Origin: JBFLXN01 sp040755715 [NCBI: Candidatus Edwardsbacteria bacterium]
GTDB taxonomy: Bacteria > Edwardsbacteria > AC1 > JBFLXN01
DNA length: 26,393 nt
Assembly: GCA_040755715.1 (NCBI GenBank)
Contig: JBFLXN010000019.1
Coordinates: 1 to 26,393 of the forward strand
Direction of reading: 5' to 3'
The translations under genes and the position numbers were made by a program. Positions within the stretch are counted from its first letter, which is position 1; every line of letters begins with the position of its first letter. Of this stretch, positions 1-8,200 are shown in pieces. A model generated the notes under the pieces. That model was given only the letters and a program-made list of their open reading frames with translations. It searched no databases and was not told where the DNA came from.

Positions 1-4
1 TTAA

Positions 5-60
5 CCTCCTCGGAAATTTTTTGACATTTAAATTATATCATAATTTCCGAGGATACTCAA
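5..60 (-). promoter_or_regulatory. Promoter and Shine-Dalgarno site for a gene leaving the left edge
   Basis: Read on the minus strand, TTGAGT (60-55) is followed after exactly 17 bp by TATAAT (37-32). AGGAGG (10-5) then lies about 20 nt further on, immediately before the window edge. This is a standard sigma-70-type promoter followed by a strong ribosome-binding site. The start codon of the gene it serves must lie just left of position 1. The gene itself is not visible. Confidence 0.6.
7..52. repeat. 11-bp inverted repeat flanking the -10 box (possible operator)
   Basis: CCTCGGAAATT (7-17) is the exact reverse complement of AATTTCCGAGG (42-52), with a 24-bp gap. The right arm lies in the -35/-10 spacer of the minus-strand promoter and the left arm overlaps its Shine-Dalgarno site, so the TATAAT box sits between the arms. 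The predicted transcript would contain only one arm, so an RNA hairpin is unlikely. A paired operator for a dimeric regulator is one reading; another is a small palindromic repeat, which are common in this window. Confidence 0.45.
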
Positions 61-184
61 GAAATAATCAGACTGGAAATCACTATTTTTTGTTGGAATA
101 AATAATTTTTCACCAGTAACTATTATATTTCAATAAATTTCTATTAGTTTCCGTATTTCTGTGTCAATCTGTGGCCAATATCTT

Positions 185-814
185 ATGCAGACTTATCTCT
201 TCTGGATTCAGATTGCCGCTATTGGGTTATCAGTTGTCCTGACCACTTTTATGCTGGCGAGATTTGCCATCGTTAAATCAAGGCATATTCTAATTTGGGC
301 AGTCGCTTGGTTTGTCGTGGCGGTGAGGGTAGCGGTTGGTCTCTTTTTACCACTACAGTCCACTGGGCTATTTCTTAATGATTTCTTGACTGTGGTTCAT
401 GACCTTTTCTGGCTTTTGGGAGTTATTGTTCTTCTGGAATTGACACCGTGGATGAGTTATCTTCCTTTATTATTTCTTCTAATTTATGTTCCTTTAAGTG
501 CTATCTTCTACTTTGGTGTGAATAACAAGGTTTTAGGGACTGGTTTGACTACTATCATTGCTCATCCATTTCTGCTCTTTCTTTTGAGTTGGTATTTCTA
601 TCAGGGAGGGAAGGTATTAAGGAGCCTTGGGGCCAAAATTATTGCAGGGGCCTTCGCTCTCTGGGCTTTGGACTATATCGCTTTGGGGGTCTTATGGTAT
701 GCCCAAAGAATTCCGTTGGCTGGCACCATTGGCTGGACAGTTGGTTTTCTCTTCCGGCTAGCATTATTTTTAGGTTTTATACTAATGGTCACTGAGCAGA
801 AGAAAGGGCAATGA
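185..814 (+). CDS. Seven-transmembrane hypothetical protein
   Basis: The product is a 209-residue, almost wholly hydrophobic protein with about seven predicted membrane segments (near residues 4-25, 30-52, 66-86, 90-112, 120-140, 150-172 and 180-202) and no soluble domain. The reading frame opens at a GTG (161). The ATG at 185 is preferred because the upstream DNA matches a dispersed repeat end (CTGTGGCCAATATCTT) rather than coding sequence. Neither start has a clear Shine-Dalgarno site. The size and topology resemble the 7-TM input modules found at the N-terminus of some histidine kinases and GGDEF proteins, but here the module stands alone upstream of an HD-GYP sensor. I do not recognise the family. 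A sensory or transport-accessory role is inference from position only. Confidence 0.6.
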   Translation: MQTYLFWIQIAAIGLSVVLTTFMLARFAIVKSRHILIWAVAWFVVAVRVAVGLFLPLQSTGLFLNDFLTVVHDLFWLLGVIVLLELTPWMSYLPLLFLLIYVPLSAIFYFGVNNKVLGTGLTTIIAHPFLLFLLSWYFYQGGKVLRSLGAKIIAGAFALWALDYIALGVLWYAQRIPLAGTIGWTVGFLFRLALFLGFILMVTEQKKGQ

Positions 815-843
815 AAGCCAGACAAAAAAAGAAATCTAATCAA

Positions 844-963
844 TAGCCCAGTTCTTCAGGACTGGGAAAAAGAGAAATAGAGCAGAGAATTCAAAGGCCG
901 TTAAGGGCCTTATTAAAACCAAAATCTCTCATTTATTATTCCCAGACATAAATGTTTGGGCTA
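844..963. repeat. Composite palindromic element, TAGCCCAG family (copy 1)
   Basis: The element begins TAGCCCAG (844-851) and ends TTTGGGCTA. Inside are a left hairpin at 847-866 (cccagttc / ggactggg), a central hairpin AAGGCC-6 nt-GGCCTT at 894-911, and a right hairpin at 941-960 (cccagaca / tgtttggg, loop taaa). It fills most of the gap between the 7-TM gene and the HD-GYP gene. A second element of the same plan lies at 10288-10358. A further fragment ending in gggctac lies at about 1001-1013. Confidence 0.7.
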
Positions 964-1032
964 TGGATGCTGCGATGAGAAGAAATAAAACCTACGCCCA
1001 TAAAGGGCTACACTACGAATAGAAAAAATTTT

Positions 1033-4000
1033 ATGGATACTGAAAAACTGATGAAAAAAATTAGAGAAGACATAAACTATCGTTTCTGGGTGAGCACTGT
1101 AGTTGTTCTGTTGACTTTCTCCCTCTGGTTGATGAAGACCATTCAGACATTTCTTCCCATCTTGATTCTTTACAGTATATTTAATCTGCTGAACCTTGTC
1201 TATCTTTTTCTTATCCGGCAAAAGAAAGTAGGGACGAGCCGGTGGCTCGCCCCCACAATGGACTATTTCGGCTGTATTTTTGATGTGACGGCAATCACCC
1301 TGGTTCTCCTTTATACCGAGCTCTGGCAGAGTCACTTAGCCCTCCTTTATCTAGTCCCGATTTTAATTGAATGGTTTCGTTTGAATGCTGAGTTGGTTCT
1401 ATTCTACCTGCTATTGAGCCTCTCTTTCTATATCGGATTTTTATTCTTCATAGAAAAATCACTGCTCTGGTTGTCTCTCTTTCCGGAAATGGGTATTATT
1501 CTTTTGTTTGGGGTTATTCTCTTTATTTCAGCGAGGAATCTAAGAGCTGAGCGAATCCAGAGAGAATCTGCTAATCAGAGATTGCAATCTCTCTATGAGG
1601 AAATTAAAAAAAGGGAAGAGAAAAAGAGCGCTGATCTTTTGGCGCTGGATGAAATCACTGCCACTATTGTTTCTCATCTTGATTTACCTATGGTTTTGGA
1701 TAAAATAATAGATACCATCCAGGTGGCTCTTGATATAAAAATCTGTGCTATTTTTCTTCTGGAAGCACCACAAAAAGAATTGAAAATTAAGGCTTTTCGT
1801 GGTATAAAGTCAGAGACCGCTGAGCGTCTTAAATTAAAAATTGGAGAAGGAATTGTCGGTCTGGCGGTGAAGGAGAAAAAGACCCTGGCTATTGATGACT
1901 TGCAGAATGACCCGAGAGTGAAATGGAAAGGTCTGGTCAGAGTGGAGGGATGGCGTTCCTGCTTGGTCGCACCTCTCCAAGCCAGAGTTAGTCGCTCCCG
2001 CCTGCCCTCTACTTCGCATCTTGACACAACGGCCGGGGAGACTCCGGTGGGCGGGCAGGTAGATCAATTAGAAGGGGAAGTTATTGGAGCCATAGCCATC
2101 TTTACCTCAGAAGAATATAAATTTTCCGAAGAGGAAGTTTCTCTCTTTTCTACTTTTGCCAGAAATATTACTATTGCGGTGGGAAATGCCCGACTTTTTT
2201 CTCAGCAACAAACTCAGATTGCCCAACTTTCTGCTCTAAATAAAATTGGTGAAATCATTGGCACAGAGTTAGAACTTGACAGATTATTAGAACAAATCTA
2301 CCAACAGGTCAAACTAATTTTGAGGGCGCCTAATGTGAGCATAATTTTTTATAATGAAAACGCCCATGAATTTGAAGTAGTTCTCAAATATGACGGCGGG
2401 GTGCGTCAGGAAGGATACCGCTTTCCTTTCGGTGAAGGACTTACCACCGAAATTATAAGGATCCAGCAACCAATCTTGACTTCCAATTATCCTAAAGAAT
2501 GCGAATGGTTGAAGTTAAAACCTATAGGCATCCCGGCTAAACCCTGGCTGGGGGTCCCACTTAAATCCAGAGGAAAGATATTGGGTGCGATGATTGTTTG
2601 GAATTACAAGGATGAACAAATGTTTGATGAAAACGACCTACAAGTTCTTTCCATTTTAGCCAGTCAGGCAGGAGTCGCCATTCACAATGCCCGACTTTTT
2701 GCTGATATTAAAAGACAAGTTAATGAAATCTCTGGACTATGCCACCTCGCTTCCATCACCAGTTCTACCTTAGACCTGAACAAGTTACTCCGTCAATTGA
2801 TTGTTGAAACAGGAAATCTGATTGGAGTAGAAAAGGGCACCCTGATGCTTTACGAGCCTACTACCAGAGAATTAGTCGCTCAATATGAGGCTTCGTTCGG
2901 AGCGACGGAAGAGCAGATTAAAGCTTTTCGGGTGAAGGTAGATGAACCGGGTTTTTCCTCTATGGTCTTCAACACGGGTGAGCCTTTCGTTTCTAACGAT
3001 GCTCAAAATGACCCGAGAGTCATCAGAAGATTCGTGGAAATGTTCAAAGTAAGACAACTTTTGACCGTTCCGGTGAGATCCGCCGAACAAACGCTCGGTG
3101 TGATTCATATGGCGAATAAGAAGGTCGGACGGTTTGATGAAGAGGATGTGAGACTTTTATCCACCATCACCCCTTACTTTGCTTCAGGCATTACCAATGC
3201 CAGACTCTATCAGGAGATCCGAGGTAGATTGAGAGATTTAACTACTCTGTATGAAATGCAAACTGTCGCTGGTTTAACCTTAAGCTTAGAGGAAGTTTTG
3301 ACAAATATCGCCACAATGTTAGAAAAGACTTTTAACTATACCCTTGTTACAGTCTTGCTTAAGGATAAGAAAAAGAACGAACTGGTAGCACGAGCAATTA
3401 GTCCAGAAAAAACAAGCGAAGGCTTGCTCGGCTCAGTGGTAAAGATAGACGAGAATTCAATGGTAGGGTGGGTGGCGAGGACCGGAGAACCACTTTTAGC
3501 CCAAGATGTTTCACAAGAAAAGCGCTACCGGGAAGTTATTTCAGGAATTCGTTCTGAATTTGCTCTGCCTTTGCAGATCAAAGATGAATTATTTGGTGTT
3601 CTTGATTTAGAGAGCGAACAATTGAATGGCTTTGATTCACAGACTATGGATTTATTGACTAACGTGGCTCAACAAATTAGTAGCACCATAGAAAGAGCCA
3701 TTCTCTATGAAAAATTGGAAAAGAGTTACTTTGAGACGATTCGCTCTTTAGCTACCGCCGTTGATGCCAAAGACCCCTTTACCAAAGAGCATTCGGAAAG
3801 AGTGCGCTTTTATGCCACTGAGATTGCCCGACAGATGGGACTTTCTGAAGAAGAGGTGAAAAGGCTGAATTTGGCGGGTTTACTCCACGACATTGGTAAG
3901 ATTGGCACCTCTGAGTTTATTTTGAAAAAGCCAAGTGCCCTAACTGATGAAGAGTATGAAGAAGTAAAATTGCATCCCATTATCGGCTATAAAATCCTGG

Positions 4001-4284
4001 AAGGAATAGAAGCGATGGAAGAGATTTCTCCGATGGTGAGATTCCATCATGAGTTTTATGGGGGTAAGGGTTATCCTTTGGGATTGAAGGGTGAAAATAT
4101 TCCTTTAGGAGCGAGGATTATTGCGGTAGCGGATGCATTTGAATCAATGACTTCAGACCGCCCCTATCGCAAGGCTTTCAGCGAAGAGGAAGCCCTGCAC
4201 CGGCTAAAAAAAGCTAGTGGGAGTCAATTTGACCCTCAAGTAATAGAAGCTTTCCTTGAGTGGTGGAAAAAGAACCAGAAGTGA
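1033..4284 (+). CDS. Membrane-bound four-GAF HD-GYP phosphodiesterase
   Basis: A 1083-residue sensor likely to hydrolyse c-di-GMP. The order is about six N-terminal membrane segments (residues 17-165), a charged coiled coil (170-205), GAF domains at roughly 214-390, 411-560, 578-730 and 749-895, then HD-GYP at 898-1080. The HD pair is H952-D953 (HDIGKIG), HHE begins at 1005, and GYP is 1013-1015, so the metal site and signature loop look intact. GAF4 carries the GWVARTGEPLL motif, seen repeatedly in the GGDEF protein at 5220-10286. Two palindromic insertions lie in frame: residues 67-75 in the TM2-TM3 loop and 317-346 in GAF1. No Shine-Dalgarno site is evident; ATG 1051 is an alternative start. 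The linked cyclase suggests opposing enzymes acting on one messenger pool. The GAF ligands are unknown. Confidence 0.92.
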   Translation: MDTEKLMKKIREDINYRFWVSTVVVLLTFSLWLMKTIQTFLPILILYSIFNLLNLVYLFLIRQKKVGTSRWLAPTMDYFGCIFDVTAITLVLLYTELWQSHLALLYLVPILIEWFRLNAELVLFYLLLSLSFYIGFLFFIEKSLLWLSLFPEMGIILLFGVILFISARNLRAERIQRESANQRLQSLYEEIKKREEKKSADLLALDEITATIVSHLDLPMVLDKIIDTIQVALDIKICAIFLLEAPQKELKIKAFRGIKSETAERLKLKIGEGIVGLAVKEKKTLAIDDLQNDPRVKWKGLVRVEGWRSCLVAPLQARVSRSRLPSTSHLDTTAGETPVGGQVDQLEGEVIGAIAIFTSEEYKFSEEEVSLFSTFARNITIAVGNARLFSQQQTQIAQLSALNKIGEIIGTELELDRLLEQIYQQVKLILRAPNVSIIFYNENAHEFEVVLKYDGGVRQEGYRFPFGEGLTTEIIRIQQPILTSNYPKECEWLKLKPIGIPAKPWLGVPLKSRGKILGAMIVWNYKDEQMFDENDLQVLSILASQAGVAIHNARLFADIKRQVNEISGLCHLASITSSTLDLNKLLRQLIVETGNLIGVEKGTLMLYEPTTRELVAQYEASFGATEEQIKAFRVKVDEPGFSSMVFNTGEPFVSNDAQNDPRVIRRFVEMFKVRQLLTVPVRSAEQTLGVIHMANKKVGRFDEEDVRLLSTITPYFASGITNARLYQEIRGRLRDLTTLYEMQTVAGLTLSLEEVLTNIATMLEKTFNYTLVTVLLKDKKKNELVARAISPEKTSEGLLGSVVKIDENSMVGWVARTGEPLLAQDVSQEKRYREVISGIRSEFALPLQIKDELFGVLDLESEQLNGFDSQTMDLLTNVAQQISSTIERAILYEKLEKSYFETIRSLATAVDAKDPFTKEHSERVRFYATEIARQMGLSEEEVKRLNLAGLLHDIGKIGTSEFILKKPSALTDEEYEEVKLHPIIGYKILEGIEAMEEISPMVRFHHEFYGGKGYPLGLKGENIPLGARIIAVADAFESMTSDRPYRKAFSEEEALHRLKKASGSQFDPQVIEAFLEWWKKNQK
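1231..1253. repeat. Short palindromic insertion inside the HD-GYP gene (TM2-TM3 loop)
   Basis: GGGACGAGCC (1231-1240), GGT, then GGCTCGCCCC (1244-1253) forms a near-perfect hairpin with one mismatch. It encodes the odd polar peptide GTSRWLAPT in the loop between two membrane helices, where its composition differs from the surrounding sequence. The reading frame is preserved. Confidence 0.5.
1981..2070. repeat. In-frame GC-rich palindromic insertion in GAF1 of the HD-GYP gene
   Basis: The other GAF domains of this protein have about five residues between the VPL/LPL strand and the following GVI/GVL strand. Here about 30 extra residues (317-346) intervene between APLQ and GEVIGAIAIF. The DNA is GC-richer than its surroundings. 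It holds an inverted pair CCTGCCC (2001-2007) / GGGCAGG (2053-2059) and a near-palindrome ccggggagactccgg. It reads as an inserted element of about 90 bp. The exact ends are inferred from the protein comparison. Confidence 0.55.
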
Positions 4285-4382
4285 GCTCGTTAAAGGCAAA
4301 AATCAAATATCAAATATCAAAATGACAATGCAAAATTCAAAACCTGAAAAAGAGCAATTCAAGTGGTTGAGATGAAATTGTA

Positions 4383-4466
4383 GCAGCAGAGCGATAGCTC
4401 TGCTGCGGTTGATAAAAGAAGGCAAAGCGGAGTTTATCCCGCACATTTATTGTGCGGGGCTTTGCC
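4383..4466. repeat. Two adjacent hairpins in the gap before the MNT gene
   Basis: The first hairpin is a perfect 10-bp stem, GCAGCAGAGC-gata-GCTCTGCTGC (4383-4406), with no T-tract behind it. The second is nested: outer arms GGCAAAGC (4421-4428) and GCTTTGCC (4459-4466), inner arms CCCGCACA (4438-4445) and TGTGCGGG (4451-4458). The string TTTATCCCGCAC at 4433-4444 recurs at 22661-22672, again next to a hairpin, which marks a dispersed family. Upstream, 4297-4335 is an AT-rich stretch of the AAATCAAATATCAAA type, related in composition to the elements at 21380 and 24242. No gene is seen in 4285-4487. Confidence 0.6.
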
Positions 4467-4487
4467 GCTACATTTTGGGGAGATAAG

Positions 4488-4826
4488 ATGGCTGTTCCCT
4501 GGGAAATTAGTCCACAAAAGGTGCAAACTGTTATAGAAAAGATCGTGGAGATGAAAAGACCGCGCAAGATTATTATTTTTGGTTCTTATGTCAGAGGTGA
4601 TATGAACATCAACAGCGATCTCGATGTGCTGGTAGTAACGGAAGAAGAAGTTGAAAATCCACGAAAAGAAAGTATAAGGATTCGTCGTGCCTTAAAAGGT
4701 ATATTGATGCCAATTGATATTCTTGTTGTCCAAGAAGACACTTTAGAGGAAATAGCAAATATACCGGGCTTAATTTACAGGGAGGCTATCAGGAACGGTA
4801 AGGTTGTGTATGAATCCGCTACATAA
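4488..4826 (+). CDS. Minimal nucleotidyltransferase (MNT) domain protein
   Basis: A 112-residue pol-beta-type nucleotidyltransferase. The catalytic signature GSYVRGDMNINSDLDVLVV gives the G-S motif plus the D-x-D carboxylates, and PIDILVV supplies the third acidic residue. The ATG at 4488 is chosen over an upstream TTG (4452) because GGGGAG (4477-4482) sits five bases before it. The gene overlaps the HEPN gene by 17 bp. MNT/HEPN neighbours are a known two-gene module. In the characterised type VII pairs (MntA/HepT) the MNT protein is the antitoxin and AMPylates its HEPN partner. Whether that chemistry applies here is inference, because this HEPN partner is of a different subfamily. Confidence 0.85.
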   Translation: MAVPWEISPQKVQTVIEKIVEMKRPRKIIIFGSYVRGDMNINSDLDVLVVTEEEVENPRKESIRIRRALKGILMPIDILVVQEDTLEEIANIPGLIYREAIRNGKVVYESAT

Positions 4827-5220
4827 AAGGCGTTCACCTGTTTTGCCAGAAGAATGGTTGAGGCATGCTAAAAGTGATTTAAAGCTTGCCAAACTTGGAT
4901 TAAATCAAGATATTTTGCCGGAACAAATATGTTTTCATGCCCAACAGGCTGTTGAAAAGGCTATCAAGTCCGTCCTATTCTTTCGCAAAATTGACTTCCC
5001 CTTTACCCATGACCTTGAAGAACTTCTTGATACCCTTGAAAATGCTGAAATTTCTATTCCCTCCGATTTGTTAGATGTCAGCATATTGACTCCGTATGCG
5101 GTAGAAACTCGGTATCCCGGTTATTGGGGTGAAATATCTAAAAATGAAGTAGCAGAAGCCGTTCAACTGGCGGAAAGGACAATAAAGTGGGCTGAAGAAT
5201 TTATTCAAAAGGAAAAGTGA
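4810..5220 (+). CDS. HEPN domain protein paired with MNT
   Basis: A 136-residue all-helical HEPN protein. The hallmarks are the N-terminal WLRHAKSDLKLA helix, then HAQQAVEKAIKSVLF, then FTHDLEELL, and AVETRYPGYW near the C-terminus. This matches the PF05168-type HEPN associated with small nucleotidyltransferases. I do not see the R-x(4-6)-H motif of the ribonuclease HEPN toxins; the nearest spacing is R-x7-H. RNase activity therefore cannot be assumed. ATG 4810 is preferred to the TTG at 4804. The stop codon overlaps the start of the giant GGDEF gene as ATGA, so translation of the two is probably coupled. Confidence 0.85.
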   Translation: MNPLHKRRSPVLPEEWLRHAKSDLKLAKLGLNQDILPEQICFHAQQAVEKAIKSVLFFRKIDFPFTHDLEELLDTLENAEISIPSDLLDVSILTPYAVETRYPGYWGEISKNEVAEAVQLAERTIKWAEEFIQKEK

Positions 5221-8200
5221 TGAAAGTAAGTGGCAAAAGAAGAGTGAGATTCTCTGAAAAGACTTTTGAAAGTATCGTCTCAAGCCTTGAACCAGAAAAG
5301 GTTTTACAGATAATAGTGGAGAAGATCTGTCAGACACTTGGGGCAGATGCCTCGGCGATTCTCCTTTTGGAACCAAAGAGCCAGGATTTGTTGGCAAAAG
5401 CCAGTTACAAACTTAGTCGGTGGTTTATTAGACTCCTACGAATTCCCTGGGGTTCTGGAACAGCAGGCAAGGTCGTGGCGGAAAAAAAACCCTTAACTAT
5501 TAAAGATTTGAAAGAATTCTTCACCAGAGAAAAAGATAAAGAGACATTAAAAGCAATAAAGAGAGAAGAACTTGTTTCAGAGATTTTGGTCCCAATCTTG
5601 TTAGAAGGAAAGAGTCTTGGCTCATTAAATGTTTACTATCGTAAGAAACATCATTTTACTAAGAGAGACCTCCGCATCGCCACTGAATTCGCACATTTTT
5701 CTGCCAGAGCGATTCAGAATGCTCTGGTGTTTGAAAAAGAAAGAAAGAGAAGTCAACAAATGGCTTTGATTAATGAGATTAGCCGGAAGGCTGCCTTTAC
5801 CCTTGAACTTGATAAATTACTACAAACTACTTGTGAGCTTATTCAGAAGAGATTTCACTATTATGATGTAGCTTTGCTCCTATTAGATGAGAAGAACGAA
5901 GAATTAGTCGTTAGAGCCCATAGCGGGGGCTATCAAGGTCTAACACCCCTCGGTTATCGCCAGAAAATAAGCACAGGTATTATCGGCTGGGTGGCTAAGG
6001 AGGGAAAATCTCTCTTGGCTAATGATGTCTTAAAAGAGCCTCAATATTTAATTGGAAACTTCCCTTCTACCAAGAGTGAACTCTGTGTTCCCATCAAGAT
6101 TGGCTGGAAGGTTTTAGGTGTCATTGATGTTCAGTCAAGAAGGCTCAATACCTTTGATGAAAATGACCGCCAAGTGCTAGAAATCCTTGCTGGAGAATTA
6201 GCCATCACCATTGAGAACGCCAGACTTTATAGCGAAACTGCGGAGAGAATGAAGGAAAGCACTGTCCTCTGTGAGGTGGGAAAGAGTCTCACGACTATCT
6301 TAGAACCAGAAATGCTTTTAGAAGAAATCCTGGAAACAATTCAAAGAACCTTTGGCTATCTCAATTGTGCTGTTCTCTTGATTGATAAAGAGAAAGACGA
6401 ACTATATATCAAATGTGCCCGGGGCTATCCAGAAGAGGAAGTAAAGGACCTTCGTCTGAAGATGGGACAGGGGATAACTGGCTGGGTTGCTCAAACAGGG
6501 GAACTATTAAATGTATCTGATGTGCGAAAGGACTCTCGCTACATAGTTGGAGCCAAAGATGCCCTTTCAGAATTAGCCGTCCCTTTGAAATTTGGTGCTG
6601 AAGTCGTTGGAGTTTTGGATATAGAATCTAATAAATTAAATGCCTTCAGTGAAAGGGAAGAGAGATTCTTAAGTTCTCTGGCTTCTCAGGCAGCGGTAGC
6701 CCTGGAAAATGCCCGACTCTTTCAAGAAGCACAGCAAAAGATTTCCGAACTGTCTTTCCTCCACAAAGTTGGTCAGACAATTGGGTCAAGCTTGGATTTA
6801 GAAAAAATCCTCTCCTTGAGTTTGGATTTAATCTTGAAGATAATTCCTGCTGACACCTCTTCTCTAATGCTTCTGGATGAAATAAATCAGGAATTAAAAA
6901 TCAAAGCAGCGCGTGGCTTAAGTGAAGAAACGATTTCCCAAATATCCTTTAAGATTGGTGAAGGTCTAGCAGGCTGGGTGGCCAAGACTGGGACATCTCT
7001 TCTTTTGGCTGATGGAATGACTGATTCTCGATTCAAGCGAATTTCCCAAAAAGAAGAGATGCACTCCAGTATCTGTGTGCCATTGAGGGTAAAAGATAAA
7101 ATTTTTGGTGTTCTCAACCTCAATAATATGCAACGCACCGCTATGTTTACTCAAGAACATCTGCAACTAGCTTTAACTCTGGCTAATTCTATCGCCATCG
7201 CCATAGAAAATGCAAGCCTTGTTTCTTCTCTCAATGAGAGAATGGAAACTCAAAAGGCTTTGGTAGAAACCGGGACGCTCTTTCAAGAAGTTCTGGACTT
7301 TTCTACCGTTTTGAATCTAATTGCTGAGCGATTAGAGAAACTGATTCCTTTTACTGACCTTGCTTTCCTCTTGGCTGACTGGGAGAAACGAAAGTTGTTT
7401 CCAATTCTGGCCAAGGGAAGATATGTAAAAGAAGTAATAGCTCATAGCCTTAATATTGATGAAGGTATCACCGGTTCAATCGTCCAAAGCCAGAAGGCCG
7501 AAATTGTCAATGATACTCTCAAAGACCCACGGGCAAAACATGTCCCAGGCACGCCTGAAGAATCAGAAGCAATAATGGTTCTCCCCCTGATTGGCCGAGA
7601 AAGAGTGCTGGGAGCACTAGCCATTTACCGGACCGAGGGGAAAATTTTCTATCCTGAAGAATTGGAGATTGCTCTGCTCTTCGCTCACCAGGCCCAAGTA
7701 GCTTTAGAAAACGCCCAACTCTTTGAAAATCTAAAAAAGACGAGAGAGGAAATTGAAGAGACTAATAAACGATTGAACTTAGCCCTTGATGACCAAATCA
7801 AATTGAACACCACACTCTCAACTCTGCAATACTTGAGCGGGATGCTTTTGTCTTCACTGAAATCAGAGGAGATTCTCCGGCTAATGGTAGAGGGCACCAG
7901 CTCGGGATTAGGCTTTGAAAAGGCTCTGTTATACCTTCTTGATAGCAAAGGAGAATATTTAGAATGGAAAACAGCAGCAGGAATTCCTCCAGAAGAATTT
8001 GAAAGAAGAAAGGGAGAACGACTTCTATTTGCCAAAATAAAGGATTTGATGCAGGAGAAATACAAGATTAGCAAATCCTATTTTATACCCTCTGATGGAT
8101 TAGAGAATCGCTCTGATTGGCAGCCGGGGGACATCGTCTTTATCCCCCTCCATTCAAAGAATCAATTGCTGGGATTACTCTCACTTGACCGACCGATTGA

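Noticed and set aside
961-1335. Minus-strand open frame of 124 codons at the start of the HD-GYP gene
   Set aside because: It lies opposite clear membrane-helix coding sequence and a palindromic repeat and shows no recognisable domain. The same holds for the other antisense frames inside the GAF genes.
4488-5220. Calling the MNT/HEPN pair a type VII toxin-antitoxin system
   Set aside because: The HEPN lacks a visible R-x(4-6)-H RNase motif and resembles PF05168 members more than HepT (DUF86). Only the general MNT/HEPN label is supported.
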